Origin: Eutrophomonas brisbanensis
GTDB taxonomy: Bacteria > Pseudomonadota > Gammaproteobacteria > Burkholderiales > Eutrophovitaceae
Direction: 5' to 3'
Assembly (NCBI GenBank): GCA_038141705.1
Contig: JAYQIQ010000001.1
Span: 186,001-250,000, forward strand
Length of the DNA stretch: 64,000 nt
Positions within the stretch are counted from its first letter, which is position 1. Every line of letters starts with the position of its first letter. A program made the position numbers and the translations under genes. Below the pieces are notes generated by a model that worked only from the letters and a program-made list of their open reading frames with translations, had not been told where the DNA came from and did not search any database. Positions 26,219-36,558 of this stretch are shown one piece after another.

Positions 26219-27227
26219 CTAACCTTTTCGTATTTGTCCCAATCGACGAACCTTTATTGCCCCACTCAACCACTCGGCATGCGTGGTTAGAGGATAAACA
26301 CCGGTGTATCTTCCAGCCTGCAAAATTGTCTTGGAAACGAGCGAGCCAGCTGAAATTGTCACATCATCAGCAATCGTAAGATGACCAGTTACCATCGCCG
26401 CTCCTCCGAGCCTACAGCGCTTACCTATTTTGACGCTACCAGCTATACCGACACACCCAGCAATCGCAGTATGGTCGTCAATTACACAATTATGCCCAAC
26501 CTGAACTTGATTATCGATCTTAACTCCATTTCCAATAACGGTGTCGTCTAGAGCACCTCGGTCAATGGTGGTATTGGAACCTATTTCAACATCGTCCCCA
26601 ATAATTAATTTACCGACCTGCGGCACTTTGTGCCAGCATCCTTCCTCGCTCATAAAACCAAACCCATCACCCCCGAGCACCGCTCCGGAATGAATGATAG
26701 CTCGCTTCCCTATCTCGACTCCGGGGTAAACAGTCACATTTGGAAATATTCTGGATCCGCTCCCTATCTGCACCCCCTCTCCGATAACACAACCCGGACC
26801 AACGACAACATCGTCCCCCAAAGAAGCCCTATCACCAATGAACGCATTGGGGCCGATAGTGACTCGAGCACCAAAAACAACCTCTAAACCAAGGGATGCA
26901 CGATTGTCTATTGTCGAAAGTAAGAAGAGCTCTCTTTGTTAAAAAGAATTCATTAATCACCCGAGCAAAGTACAGGTGCGGATTGTCGGTAATAATCTGT
27001 GATTTCTCTTTGATTTCATGCTGTACGAACTAACCACTATAGCCATTGATCTCGTCGAGAGGAGCAAACCTTTGGGCGCGGTTGCAAGATAAAAAGTCAA
27101 ATCATTGGATGCGGCCCCTCTCAAGAGAACCTACGCCAGCGATCGAAAAATCCGGATTACCCTCGAGACTCCCACCGAGTTTTGAAACGATTGTCTGCAA
27201 CTTTATCATTGACGAGCTATCGTTCAT
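26219..27227 (-). CDS. lpxD: UDP-3-O-acylglucosamine N-acyltransferase LpxD (multiple frameshifts)
   Basis: Third enzyme of lipid A synthesis. The C-terminal 200 residues are clean hexapeptide-repeat beta-helix with GDDVEIGSNTTIDRGALDDTVIG, IDNQVQVGHNCVIDDHTAIAG and VTGHLTIADDVTISAG, and the catalytic His in VQVGHNC. The N-terminal domain is spread over three frames. MIKLQTIVSKLGGSLEGNP (start 27227 or 27209), DFSIAGVGSLERAASNDLTF (extra G in AGGGGC near 27110), EIKEKSQIITDNPHLYFARV, and ASLGLEVVFGARVTIGPNAFI are all recognisable. Restored length is about 335. It overlaps skp by 11 bases. Confidence 0.9.
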
Positions 27228-27755
27228 AAAGAAAATCGATGGAAAACCCTCTATCCTTCGCTAAAGCCTCGATGACTTTGTCGGTAATATCCAACCTCGG
27301 ACTTCTGTAAACAGCTTCTTGAAGAATTAAATCGTATTTTTCTTTTTCGGCTATCTTGAAAATTACTTTATTAGCCATCTCTAATACTAATTTCATCTCT
27401 TGATTTTTTCTGAGATTCAATTCTTCCTAAACTCTCGTTGCAATCGCTGTAAATCTCTAGATAATTCCCAAGCTCAGCCTCAGCAGCCTGACGGTCCGCA
27501 TCACTCATAGTTAGACCTTCTTTCTCAGTTTTGCCTGTAAGGCTTTCGCTTTTTCTGCAGTTTTCTTTATTTCTCCTCCCTCCCAGCAAACTCTTTTTGC
27601 AAATTTTTCTGACTTTCTATTGCTGGCGCTGACTCCTTAAAGACCCTATCGGTACTAACAAAACCTATCTTCAGCCCTTCCGAAAAACTCGATGAAAGCC
27701 CGATGAATAACGAAGAAGAAAAAATAAAAGTTGAAACTAAATTTCTATAATACAC
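27217..27755 (-). CDS. skp: Periplasmic chaperone Skp/OmpH (frameshifted)
   Basis: Holds unfolded outer-membrane proteins for the BAM complex. It has a signal peptide (LVSTFIFSSSLFIGLSSSFS), then KIGFVSTDRVFKESAPAIESQKNLQKEFAGR, a helical Lys/Glu-rich arm (LTMSDADRQAAEAELGN, then NLRKNQEMKLVLEMANKVIF) and the C-terminal IAEKEKYDLILQEAVYRSP and ITDKVIEALAKDRG. At least two frame breaks lie near 27575 and 27440. The start is GTG at 27755. Restored size is about 175-180 residues. Its place between bamA and lpxD is the standard one. Confidence 0.87.
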
Positions 27756-27775
27756 TGGACAACCATCTGTATATA

Positions 27776-30053
27776 TTAAAACATTCCACCCAGCGAAAAC
27801 TGAAATGCTTCAGTTTTATCACTCGTCTTTGCTATTCAGGCTTCGCAAAAGATATTCTCATTGGCCCGATTGGCGAATACCAGTTCATCCCAACCCCAAC
27901 GGAATATCGATAATCCGACATCACAAGCCATCAAACGAATTATCTAATCCACCAGCATCAAGAAAAGTAACAAGCCGCATTGATCTTATCATCCTTTAAT
28001 AGTCGGAATCGGAGTAAGAATCTCTGAAACTAGTCAATAAGGCGGCGCTTGCCGCCGAGAGCTTGTACCATCGGATCTCTTTTTGGGCCAAGCGCGAGAT
28101 GACTGATATCCCTCAACGTACTGGCGCCACCAGCATAGAAATTCTTATAAAAAGGCAATTGATCACCACCATAATCATCCGCAAAGGAAACGCTTCCCAG
28201 ATGACCAAAGTAGTAAATTTCCCAGCTCTTGTAAGTTTTAAGCTGGTAATTAACGAATAAAACGTCAAATCACCAAGAGGCGTAGCAACAGACGATTGAA
28301 ACCGTTGAAAGTTCCGGCACTTGGAATAATCGCACTGTCCCGTCTATCACGCGACCAACCAATATTAACGGTACCGTAATATTCGTATTTCCATTTTAGA
28401 TTGACAAAATTACTATACTGAGCATCGGGGATTGCTCCAAGCGTGAGATCGATTTCTTCAACCCCACCACCCAACAAATATTTTGTCATATTCAGAAAAG
28501 GGATCCGTAATCAACCGAAGTCATAAAAGAATCTTCGGAATAATTCGAAATGTTTAGAGACGAGTAATCTGATGTTCTGCTGGTAAAATTGCTAACGATC
28601 GACTAACACCCATAATCATTTATAAAGGATTTCTTATAGTTGAGGGAGTAAGTTTCATTAACGCTTCCTGAACTTATGTCCAGCCAAAGCGAATTCCCCA
28701 GTTCCAAAAATATTTTCGTTACTCAAATTAAAAGTCATGAATAAAGCTCGATCCTCGCTGGAGTAACCAACCCAACTTGGAAACTTCCAGTTTTACGCTC
28801 CACCACCTCAACATCCAAATCGACCGTATCTGAAAGACCTACTACCGGGACGGACTTAATAGATCACCGACGAAAAAATCCTGTCAGATCCAGTCTTTGC
28901 TTTGATCGATTTACTTTTTTCAATGAATACCACTCTCCCTCAAATTGCCTCAGCTCCCTCCGTATAACCGAATCTTGAGTAGTGGAATTACCGCTTATGT
29001 TTATTCTCCTGACGTACAACCTTCTCCCAGCATCAACATACAAAGAAAAACTTACGAATTTTTTGCTCCTGATCTAGTTGGGGGATGGCCCTAACACTGG
29101 AATTTGCATAACCGTCATCTCCCAAACGATCTTTGATTTTATTGACCAACTCATTAACTCGAGCTCTAGAGAATACATCACCTCTGCGAATCTCAATATA
29201 ACGCTCAAGTTCCTCGAGAGGGACAACCTTGTCTCCAGAGAAAAGGATGTCTCCGAAAACGAACTTTTCCCTCTTTCACGTTTATCGTTATCGAAATTCC
29301 CTCTTTGTCAGGACTCACAGAAACTTGACTATCAACTATCTCGAAATTAATAAACCCTTGGTTTAAGATAAAATGAACGAATTGCTTCCAAGTCGGCCTC
29401 TAACTTAATTCGCGAGTAATCGTCACCACCAAAGAATTTCGAAGCCGGAGAAAGTGACATCTCTTTCAAAAGATCATCGCCTGAAAAAGTTTGGTTTCCA
29501 AAAAATTCGATGCTTTGGAGCTCGGCCGTTTTCCCTTCAAACACATTAAAACTGATACCCACTCGATTTCTTTCGAGAGGCGTTATCGTAGAAGTCACTT
29601 CTACACCGTATTTTCCTTTTGCAAAGTAGGCATTTTTGAGCTCTTGAATAGCTAGATCAAAAATAGCTGCATCCAGAATACTTCCCTCGGTAATACCGAT
29701 ACCCTCCAGAGCAAGCCTTTAACTGTTCCTCTTTAAATTCTTTTAAACCGTAAAAAGATATTGAAGCTATGGCAGGACGCTCCCGAACATTTATTACAAG
29801 AGTATCCCCATCCCGAGAAACCTCAACATCCGAGAAATATCCCTAATTTGAATAAGGACTTTTATGGTGTCGGAGATAGTGCTTTCTCAAACACCTCACC
29901 AACCGCTACAGGTATTTTGGAAAAAATAACGCCAGGATCTGTTCTCTGCAAACCGGTCAATCTGATATCGCCAATGACGTCACCCTCTGCCGGATGGACT
30001 GCCGCAGCGGTAACGAAAATGAAGAAACTAACAATCGCACGAATTAATAACAT
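27776..30053 (-). CDS. bamA: Outer membrane protein assembly factor BamA (heavily frameshifted)
   Basis: Essential Omp85 protein that inserts beta-barrels in the outer membrane. The signal peptide starts at the ATG at 30053 (MLLIRAIVSFFIFVTAAA). POTRA domains follow: IGDIRLTGLQRTDPGVIFSK, then ELQSIEFFGNQTFSGDDLL, and RRLYVRRINISGNSTTQDSV with RRELRQFEGEWYSLKK. VDLDVEVVERKTGSFQVG leads to the barrel. The final strands are YSVGVGMNWYSPIGPMRISF and EAFQFSLGGMF ending in Phe, with TAA at 27776. About 760 residues span many frame breaks (at least eight), the worst in the window. The function and extent are clear but the reading frame is not. Confidence 0.88.
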
Positions 30054-30078
30054 CGCAACCCTACCAATATTTTTACGA

Positions 30079-31448
30079 TTATTTGAGTATGTTGTAAATA
30101 TCATTCGCAAACGCCAAAATCATAAGCCCCGCTATTGTAACCGCACCGATCCTAGTCCACCATAATAGAAACTTAACACTGACAGGAACTCCCCGCAGCG
30201 CCTCAAATGCAAACAGGATGATCTGACCACCATCAAGCGCGGGTAACGGTAGTAAATTGATAACAGCTACCGAAACACTTAACACCCCCAAAAAAAATAA
30301 GAAACTATAAAAACCCGCCTGCCCCGAAGATCCGGCGTGTCCTGGCAATAGAGATTGGTCCTGAGATATTAGTGATGGAAACATTCCCAACGATCATTCC
30401 TAAAATAACGCGCCAGGTCATCTTCAGCAAATCTGCCGTTCGAGTAAGTGATTTGAGTAGACTTTTAAACATACTATCGGACGCATCAGTTTCGACAGCA
30501 ACTTTAGTTGATTGGCTACCGTCATCCAGCATCAGCGGGGCGGCACCAATCCATCCTATTTCCCCATTTTTCGACTTTTTTTACGTCTGGCCTTAATGCA
30601 ACACGGCCTGAGCACCATCTCTAACTAAATTGACTATAAGCTGGTCCCCCGGAGAATCACGAACAATCTCCACGAACTGAAGCCAATGCACCACAGCTTT
30701 TCCATTCACACTTTTTATTTCGTCGCCCCTGCGAAGACCCGCCTCTTCCGCAGGGCCAGATTGCTGCACCTCACCGATCACCGCCTGAAATATTTGATTG
30801 CTATGCAAAATACCAAACAGACCGGCTCTGCTACCATCAACTGGCACCAAATCCAGCATGCGGATGTCGGGTTTGCTTCTAGTCCCTCGTTCTATTTTAA
30901 GAGTTACCACTTCATCGTTTTTATGCCTCATCAATTCCCAAACAACATCCTCCCAACTATCAACAACCCTATCGCCAATCTGCAAAATCGAGTCTCCGCT
31001 CATCAAACCCGAAACCGCTGCTGGGGAATTTTGCTCGACATAACCAACCTCGGTCGAGGTCGAAGAAATTCTGCTAGAAAAAACAATCGCAAATATAAGC
31101 ACTGTGAGAAACACATTAGCTAAGAGGGCCCGCAGCGGCAATAGCAATACGCACCCACGGAGACTTGAATGCAAAAAACTGCGATTCTTTATAAGAGCCT
31201 TGACCGATCGCAACAGCGCTACCGGCTTCAGCAAATTTCACATACCCACCAATCGGGAACCAGCATACTTGAAACAATGTCCTTCCCCCAAGTATACGAA
31301 CACTGAATATCGGTTTCCCAAAACCTATCGAGAATACCTCTACCGCCGTGCGAAACATCCGCGCAACCAAGAAATGGCCGAACTCATGGACAGAGATGAG
31401 GCAAGCAACTGCTATTAGAAAGAATAAAACATTGTTTACAATGTTCAT
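30079..31448 (-). CDS. rseP: Site-2 protease RseP (frameshifted)
   Basis: Inner-membrane zinc protease that cleaves RseA to release the envelope-stress sigma factor. The first part has the zinc motif ISVHEFGHFLVARMF and FSIGFGKPIF. A break near 31126 follows IAAAGPL. The middle contains two PDZ domains (VEQNSPAAVSGLMSGDSILQIGD and VQQSGPAEEAGLRRGDEIKSVNG). Two more breaks near 30590 and 30335 precede the last part, ISGPISIAR, FFLGVLSVSVAVINLLPLPALDGGQ with the third active-site element, and AFEALRG. Restored length is about 456, as expected. Confidence 0.93.
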
Positions 31449-31455
31449 CTTGCAA

Positions 31456-32655
31456 CTACCCTACACGACTCGCAAACGACGCGACAAAATCCTGTGCTTT
31501 TCTTCTAGCAATCGCATCAACCTGGAGAACATCATCAATTGCTTCAACCTGGTGCTGTTCTAATTGTTTCCAGCACCGATGCAACAATAGAATAAATATC
31601 CAGAAAACTAACCTCACCAGCAAGAAATGATCCAACTGCCACTTCATTTGCCGCATTGAAGAATATCGAAGACACCCCCCTTCCCTCAAGCAATCACGAG
31701 CAACCTTAAAAACCGGATAGCGCGCCACTTCAACATCAAGAAACTGTAGATTATTAAGCTCCGTCAACTTTAGTTTTGGTTGATTCATCCTAATCCTTCT
31801 GGGATAAGCTAGACAGTAAGATATTGGGATTCGCATGTCCGGAAGTCCCATTTGCGCCAACACGGCACCATCTGTAAATTCGACAAATGAGTGGACAACG
31901 CTCTGTGGATGAATGACGACATCTAAGAGCTCACTTCCTAACCCAAAAAGTTGTTGAGCTTCAATTAACTCAAGACCTTTGTTGGCCATAGTGGCTGAAT
32001 CAACCGAAATCTTGGCCCCCATTTTCCAATTTGGGTGCTTGATCGCCTGCTCCGGAGTAATATATGTAAACTCACTCAAATTTTTATTGAGAAAAGGGCC
32101 CCCCGAAGCCGTTAGGGTTACTTTCTCGATATCGGATATACCAGCATTCTCTGTTTGACTTCCGCCAATACATTGAAAAATAGCATTGTGCTCACTGTCC
32201 ACTGGAAGCAAAGTAGCCCCAGTTTTAGCAGCCGCTGCGTTAAGCAACTCGCCAGCCATAACCATTGACTCTTTGTTCGCCAATAAAACCCTCTTCCCAG
32301 AATTTACTGCAAAAAAAGTAGGCTCTAATCCAGCCGACCCTACGATCGCAGACATAACGATATCCACGTCGGAATGGGTGGTAACAAAATGTATTCCTTC
32401 GATTCCCGAGAGGACCTCTGTCTCTACTAAATGGTCATTTAACTTGAGAATTAGATCAGGTACAAAAGACTCTTCCCGAACAACAACATAACGAGGTTTA
32501 AATCGAGCACATTGCTCAGCTAGCAACGTAATGTTTTGGTTTGCAACCAACGCAAATACTGAAAACTTATCTCTTTCTGATTCAATCACAGCGAGGGTAT
32601 TCGTTCCAACACTACCCGTTGAACCGAGGACAGTAACGGCTTTCATTGATGACAT
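31456..32655 (-). CDS. dxr: 1-deoxy-D-xylulose 5-phosphate reductoisomerase Dxr (two compensating frameshifts)
   Basis: Second step of the MEP isoprenoid pathway. It shows AVTVLGSTGSVGTNTLAVIE (NADPH site), LLANKESMVMAGELLN, LPVDSEHNAIFQCI, LTASGGPFLNKN, HPNWKMGAKISVDSATMANKGLE and VIHPQSVVHSFVEFTDGAVLAQMGLPDMRIPISY. It looks uninterrupted, but about 35 residues near 31555-31680 are in the wrong frame. Restoring one G at the C6 of 31675-31680 gives GGVSSIFFNAANEVAVGSFL, and the frame returns before AIDDVLQVDAIARRKAQDF. Homologues start at the ATG at 32646 (MKAVTVLG). Confidence 0.94.
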   Translation of the reverse strand: MSSMKAVTVLGSTGSVGTNTLAVIESERDKFSVFALVANQNITLLAEQCARFKPRYVVVREESFVPDLILKLNDHLVETEVLSGIEGIHFVTTHSDVDIVMSAIVGSAGLEPTFFAVNSGKRVLLANKESMVMAGELLNAAAAKTGATLLPVDSEHNAIFQCIGGSQTENAGISDIEKVTLTASGGPFLNKNLSEFTYITPEQAIKHPNWKMGAKISVDSATMANKGLELIEAQQLFGLGSELLDVVIHPQSVVHSFVEFTDGAVLAQMGLPDMRIPISYCLAYPRRIRMNQPKLKLTELNNLQFLDVEVARYPVFKVARDCLREGGCLRYSSMRQMKWQLDHFLLVRLVFWIFILLLHRCWKQLEQHQVEAIDDVLQVDAIARRKAQDFVASFASRVG

Positions 32656-32666
32656 TTGAAATCGAC

Positions 32667-33517
32667 CTAGTGATAAACGAAATAAAAGATTGGAACAAAT
32701 ATAGGAATAACGGCGAACGAGGCATCTAGGCGATCTAAGACTCCACCATGTCCAGGGATAAGGTTGCCGCTATCTTTAATTCCCGCGGTTCGTTTGAGGA
32801 AAGACTCATAGAGATCACCAATTAAACAAACACAACTAAAGAAAACAGAGAACAAACATAGACCCATCGCTGAAATAGGAGGCAAACCTAAATACGCATG
32901 TTCTGAAACAACAAAGTAAGAGACAATTACAGCCAGAGTCCCTCCCGCAAAACCTTCTATCGTTTTTCCTGGACTAACGCTAAAAGCCAATGCTCTGGAG
33001 CCAATAAATCTCCCGACTAGATATGAAAAAGAGTCAAAGATCGCGACCATCAAAAATGTAAACAAAATAATTACGCGCGATGACTCGTATAAAAGCAAAA
33101 TACTCAAACACGGGAGTAACGAGCACAGAATCTGAATAAAACCATAAACCCAGTGTTTCCTCGCCACGAATATCTAATTATCAAGGGCACGATTACGCAC
33201 CAAAACAATATTGCGAAAGCTGATAGCGCATAAATCCAGACTTCTTTAACAATGACATAACCTTGTAAGCGTGCACCCCAAAATATTAAAGCACCTAATG
33301 GAAAAAACGCAGCCAGCAAGAATTTCACGCGATGCGAAAATCGAAAAATATTTCCAAATTCATACCCGCAAACTGCAAACACTAGGCCAGCAGAAACAAT
33401 CCAAATAATATCGCTAGAGTAAAGACATAAAAAATAAAATAACAAGACAAGGATGACGCCACTAGCAAATCGGATCTTGAATATATTCTCGGACGTTGTT
33501 CCAGATTCTTTAGACAC
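32667..33517 (-). CDS. cdsA: Phosphatidate cytidylyltransferase CdsA (frameshifted)
   Basis: Makes CDP-diacylglycerol from phosphatidate and CTP, the precursor of all membrane phospholipids. It is a polytopic membrane protein. The first half has RFASGVILVLLFYFLCLY and ALSAFAILFWCVIVPLII. A break near 33150-33165 is followed by DSFSYLVGRFIGSRALAFSVSPGKTIEGFAGG and the signature GDLYESFLKRTAGIKDSGNLIPGHGGVLDRLD. Restored length is about 283. It overlaps uppS by 8 bases. Confidence 0.94.
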
Positions 33518-34248
33518 CTTGGCCCCCTAGCTGCTCAGTTGTTTTGCCAAATCTACGCTCCCTCGATCGGTAATCATCCATCGCCAGCTCTAAGCTCGCT
33601 ACTATCGAAATCAGGCCAAAGACAATCTGTAAAAAAAGTTCTGTATAAGCTAGATCCCAAAGCATAAAATTGCTGATTCTCTTCTCGCCTCCAGTGCGAA
33701 TGAGCAGATCCGGTTCAGGCAATTCGTTAGTTTGTAAAAAAACTGATAAGTCCTCCTCACTTAGCTGATCTACGTTGACGGAAGATAAAACAATTTTCTT
33801 AATCGCCTGCAAAATATCCCACCGGCCACTGTAATTGAAGGCAATCGTGACAACCATGCCGCTATTATTTTCGGTCAATTTCTCTGATATCTATAAACGC
33901 GTTTTGTAGGCCTCGAGGAATCGATGTGCGATCACCGATAAATTGAACTTTAAAATTTTGGTTGTTTAACGTTTCAGCCTGATCTACAAGCGCTTCACTC
34001 GCCAACCCAAATAAACCATCGACTTCTTTTTTGGGACGCCCGGCATTTTCCATTGAAAATGCGAATAACGTCAAAAATTCTATTCCATAATCGTTAGCCG
34101 AAGTCACTAACTGTTTAGTAGCTTCTAACCCCTTCTTATGACCGATAGCCCTCGGAAGACCCTTGCGCTTTGCCCATCTTCCGTTCCCATCCATGATTAC
34201 TGCTAAATGTCTAGGCAAGATATTGGAAGTTTTCTCTCGCTCAAACAT
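33510..34248 (-). CDS. uppS: Undecaprenyl diphosphate synthase UppS (frameshifted)
   Basis: Makes the C55 lipid carrier for peptidoglycan and LPS. The N-terminal part has HLAVIMDGNGRWAKRKGLPRAIGHKKG and LTLFAFSMENAGRPKKEVDGL. After a break near 33870, TIAFNYSGRWDILQA and ELPEPDLLIRTGGEKRISNFMLWDLAYTELF follow. A further local scramble sits between the A7 at 33631-33637 (one T missing on the coding strand) and about 33595. The correct frame there reads FFTDCLWPDFDSSEL before DDYRSRERRFG. Restored length is about 246. It is an essential gene. Confidence 0.93.
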
Positions 34249-34257
34249 CTCGCAATA

Positions 34258-34816
34258 TCAAATATCCATAAGATCGGCCTCTTTGGCCGATAGCAACCGA
34301 TCCACTTCACTCACACAACGATCGGTAATCTTTTGAATTTCATCTTGGGTTTTTCGCTCTTCATCTTCTGATATCTCCTTGGCCTTCAATAGATTTTTCA
34401 GCTCACTGTTAGTGTCACGCCTGACATTCCGAATTGCAACCTTGGATCCCCTCGCCGGTCTTTCGAACAAGCTTTATGAATTCCTTCCTACGCTCCTCGG
34501 TGAGAGGCGGCATGGGTACCCTTATTTGATCACCTAGCGTCGCCGGATTGAGACCTAAATCAGAATCTCGAATGACCTTCTCAACCGCAGAGATAAAGTT
34601 CTTTTCCCAAGGTGCCACGATAATCGTTCTTGCATCACTCGTAGTGATGTTTGCTACTTGATTGAGGGGAGTCTGAGTTCCGTAATAATCGATCGTGAGA
34701 TGATCCAACAACGAAGGGCTCGCCCTTCCAGTTCTAACTTTTTGAAGATCATCTTTGAGAAGCGCCAGTGATTTTTCCATCTTATCTTTCGCGCTATTTA
34801 CTAAGGTTACCGACAT
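34258..34816 (-). CDS. frr: Ribosome recycling factor Frr (frameshifted)
   Basis: Splits post-termination ribosomes with EF-G. The sequence has SAKDKMEKSLALLKDDLQKVRTGRASPSLLDHLTIDYYGTQTPLNQVA, IIVAPWEKNFISAVEKVIRDSDLGLNPA and IRVPMPPLTEERRKEFIKLVRK. A break near 34445 (the CCCC at 34447-34450, G-run on the coding strand) is followed by SKVAIRNVRRDTNSELKNLL and ITDRCVSEVDRLLSAKEADLMDI. Restored length is about 186, which is normal. It lies between pyrH and uppS as usual. Confidence 0.95.
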
Positions 34817-34835
34817 AAAAACACCTCTTGTTTAC

Positions 34836-35557
34836 TCAACCGTGAACTAAGGTTCCTCTCTTTTCCCCAAGCATAAGCCTTTTCAGACTATCTTTCTCTA
34901 AGATACTCAAGACACAGATTGGCAGATTTTGATCTCTACACAAAGTAAATGCGGTCGCATCCATCACCCGCAAATTTCTCCTTATCGCCTCATCGAAGGT
35001 TATGTCCGAAAATCTTTCAGCACTAGGATTTTTTACTGGATCATCTGAATAAATACCATCCACTTTGGTCGCCTTCACAACCAAGTCGACGTTCATTTCC
35101 ATTCCCCTTAGTGCGGCCGCGGTGTCCGTTGTAAAAAATGGATTACCAGTTCCCGCCCCAAAGATAACAATCTGACCCTGCTCCAAGTATCGAATCGACT
35201 TGCCTCGAATATATGGCTCAGCAACTTGCTCGAGGTTAAGTGCAGACACAACCCGAGCCTGGCAACCAGCACGCTTAAGGGCGTCTTGAAGCGCTAATGC
35301 ATTCATGACAGTAGCCAGCATCCCCATATAATCAGCGGTGGCACGATCCATGCCGGACGCCGCGGGGGCAACACCTCTAAAGATATTCCCCCTCCTATTA
35401 CCACTGCCAACTGTATCCCAAGAGATTTCACACTAACTAACTCCTGACTTATTTGGTCTATCGTGTTTTTATTGACACCATAGCTATCGTCCCCCATCAA
35501 AGCCTCACCAGATAACTTAACGAGGATCCTTTGGTAATCAGAAGATGAGTTAGTCAC
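34836..35557 (-). CDS. pyrH: UMP kinase PyrH (frameshifted)
   Basis: Hexameric bacterial UMP kinase. The N-terminus has YQRILVKLSGEALMGDDSYGV and IQLAVVIGGG. A G is missing at the C5 of 35388-35392 (coding-strand G-run). With it restored, [36 protein letters not shown] is continuous. Later come IFGAGTGNPFFTTDTAAALRGMEM, VVKATKVDGIYSDDPVKNP and VMDATAFTLCRDQNLPI. Restored length is about 240. Confidence 0.95.
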
Positions 35558-35578
35558 CGCTGCTCTCCCAGGTGGTGC

Positions 35579-36465
35579 CTATTTGGCTGCAGCAGTTTGG
35601 GCTGCGACTTCTGCAGCAAAATCATCTTGCCTTTTTTCAAGTCCCTCACCCACTACAAACATGATGAAATCATTCACGGTTGCACCGTTTTCCTCAAGCA
35701 ATTTACCGACAGTTTTCTTATCGTCTTTCACAAATGACTGACCGTAAAGAGTGACTTCTGCAAGAAACTTTTGCACGGTTCCCTCAACAATTTTCTCAAC
35801 AATCGCCTCAGGCTTGCCAGACTCCAATGCTCGCGCTTTTGCTATATCCCTCTCACGCTCAATCAGACTAGGATCTACATGATCTGCCGACAGAGCTACC
35901 GGCTTACACGCAGCGATGTGCATCGCCAAATCCTTACCAAGCTCTGCTGATCCGCCGCTCAAACTGACTAAGACTCCTATTTTGTTGCCATGTAGGTACG
36001 TTGAAACCTCTCCTGAGTTCGCAGACACAGACGCTCTACGAACCGAGATGTTCTCGCCAAGCTTCATCACAAGCTCCTGGCGAGCCTGCTCGAGAGTGTG
36101 TTACCGGAGGCCAATTTTTCTCCCATGAGCGCCACAACGTCCGTCACCCCTTTAGCCCCGGCGAGTTCAGCTACGCTTGAAGCAAAGCCTAAGAAATTGG
36201 CATCTTTACCGACAAAATCAGTTTCACAGTTGACCTCAACCAGCGCGCCGGTCTTACCGTCTTTCGATATCCATGTCGCAACCGTCCCCTCTGCAGCTAT
36301 GCGGCCGGCCACCTTTGAAGCCTTGCTACCACTCTTAATTCTCAGCAAATCCTCTGCTTTCTGAAGGTCACCATCGGTTTCGGTAAGTGCTTTTTTGCAC
36401 TCCATCATTCCCAACCCAGTTCTCTCTCGCAGCTCTTTTACCAAACTCGCGGTTATCTCCGCCAT
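35579..36465 (-). CDS. tsf: Translation elongation factor Ts (frameshifted)
   Basis: Nucleotide exchange factor for EF-Tu. The sequence has ITASLVKELRERTGLGMMECKKALTETDGDL, KVAGRIAAEGTVATW, and ALVEVNCETDFVGKDANFLGFA (the TDF contact). A break near 36095, where the true frame reads ARQELVMKLGENISVRRAS, is followed by MHIAACKPVALSADHVDPSLIERER, KPEAIVEKIVEGTVQKFL and the C-terminal FVVGEGLEKRQDDFAAEVA. Restored length is about 295. It follows rpsB after an intrinsic terminator. Confidence 0.95.
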
Positions 36466-36526
36466 TTATTGCTCCTTTAACAATTAAACTTTACTTATCC
36501 ATAAGGCATAAAAACATCAAGTTCAA

Positions 36527-36551
36527 AAAAAGGGGCTACAAGCCCCTTTTT
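36527..36551. terminator. Intrinsic terminator/attenuator between rpsB and tsf
   Basis: The arms AAAAAGGGGC (36527-36536) and GCCCCTTTTT (36542-36551) have a 5-base loop. On the minus strand the stem is followed by a run of T's. As in E. coli, partial read-through past such a stem could set the S2 to EF-Ts ratio. Confidence 0.8.
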
Positions 36552-36558
36552 GGGATGA

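Noticed and set aside
23762..36465. Reductive genome decay with many real pseudogenes
   Set aside because: The broken genes are essential, conserved right up to each break, with both fragments well preserved and single-base lesions often in homopolymers. Decay would also show substitutions and larger deletions.
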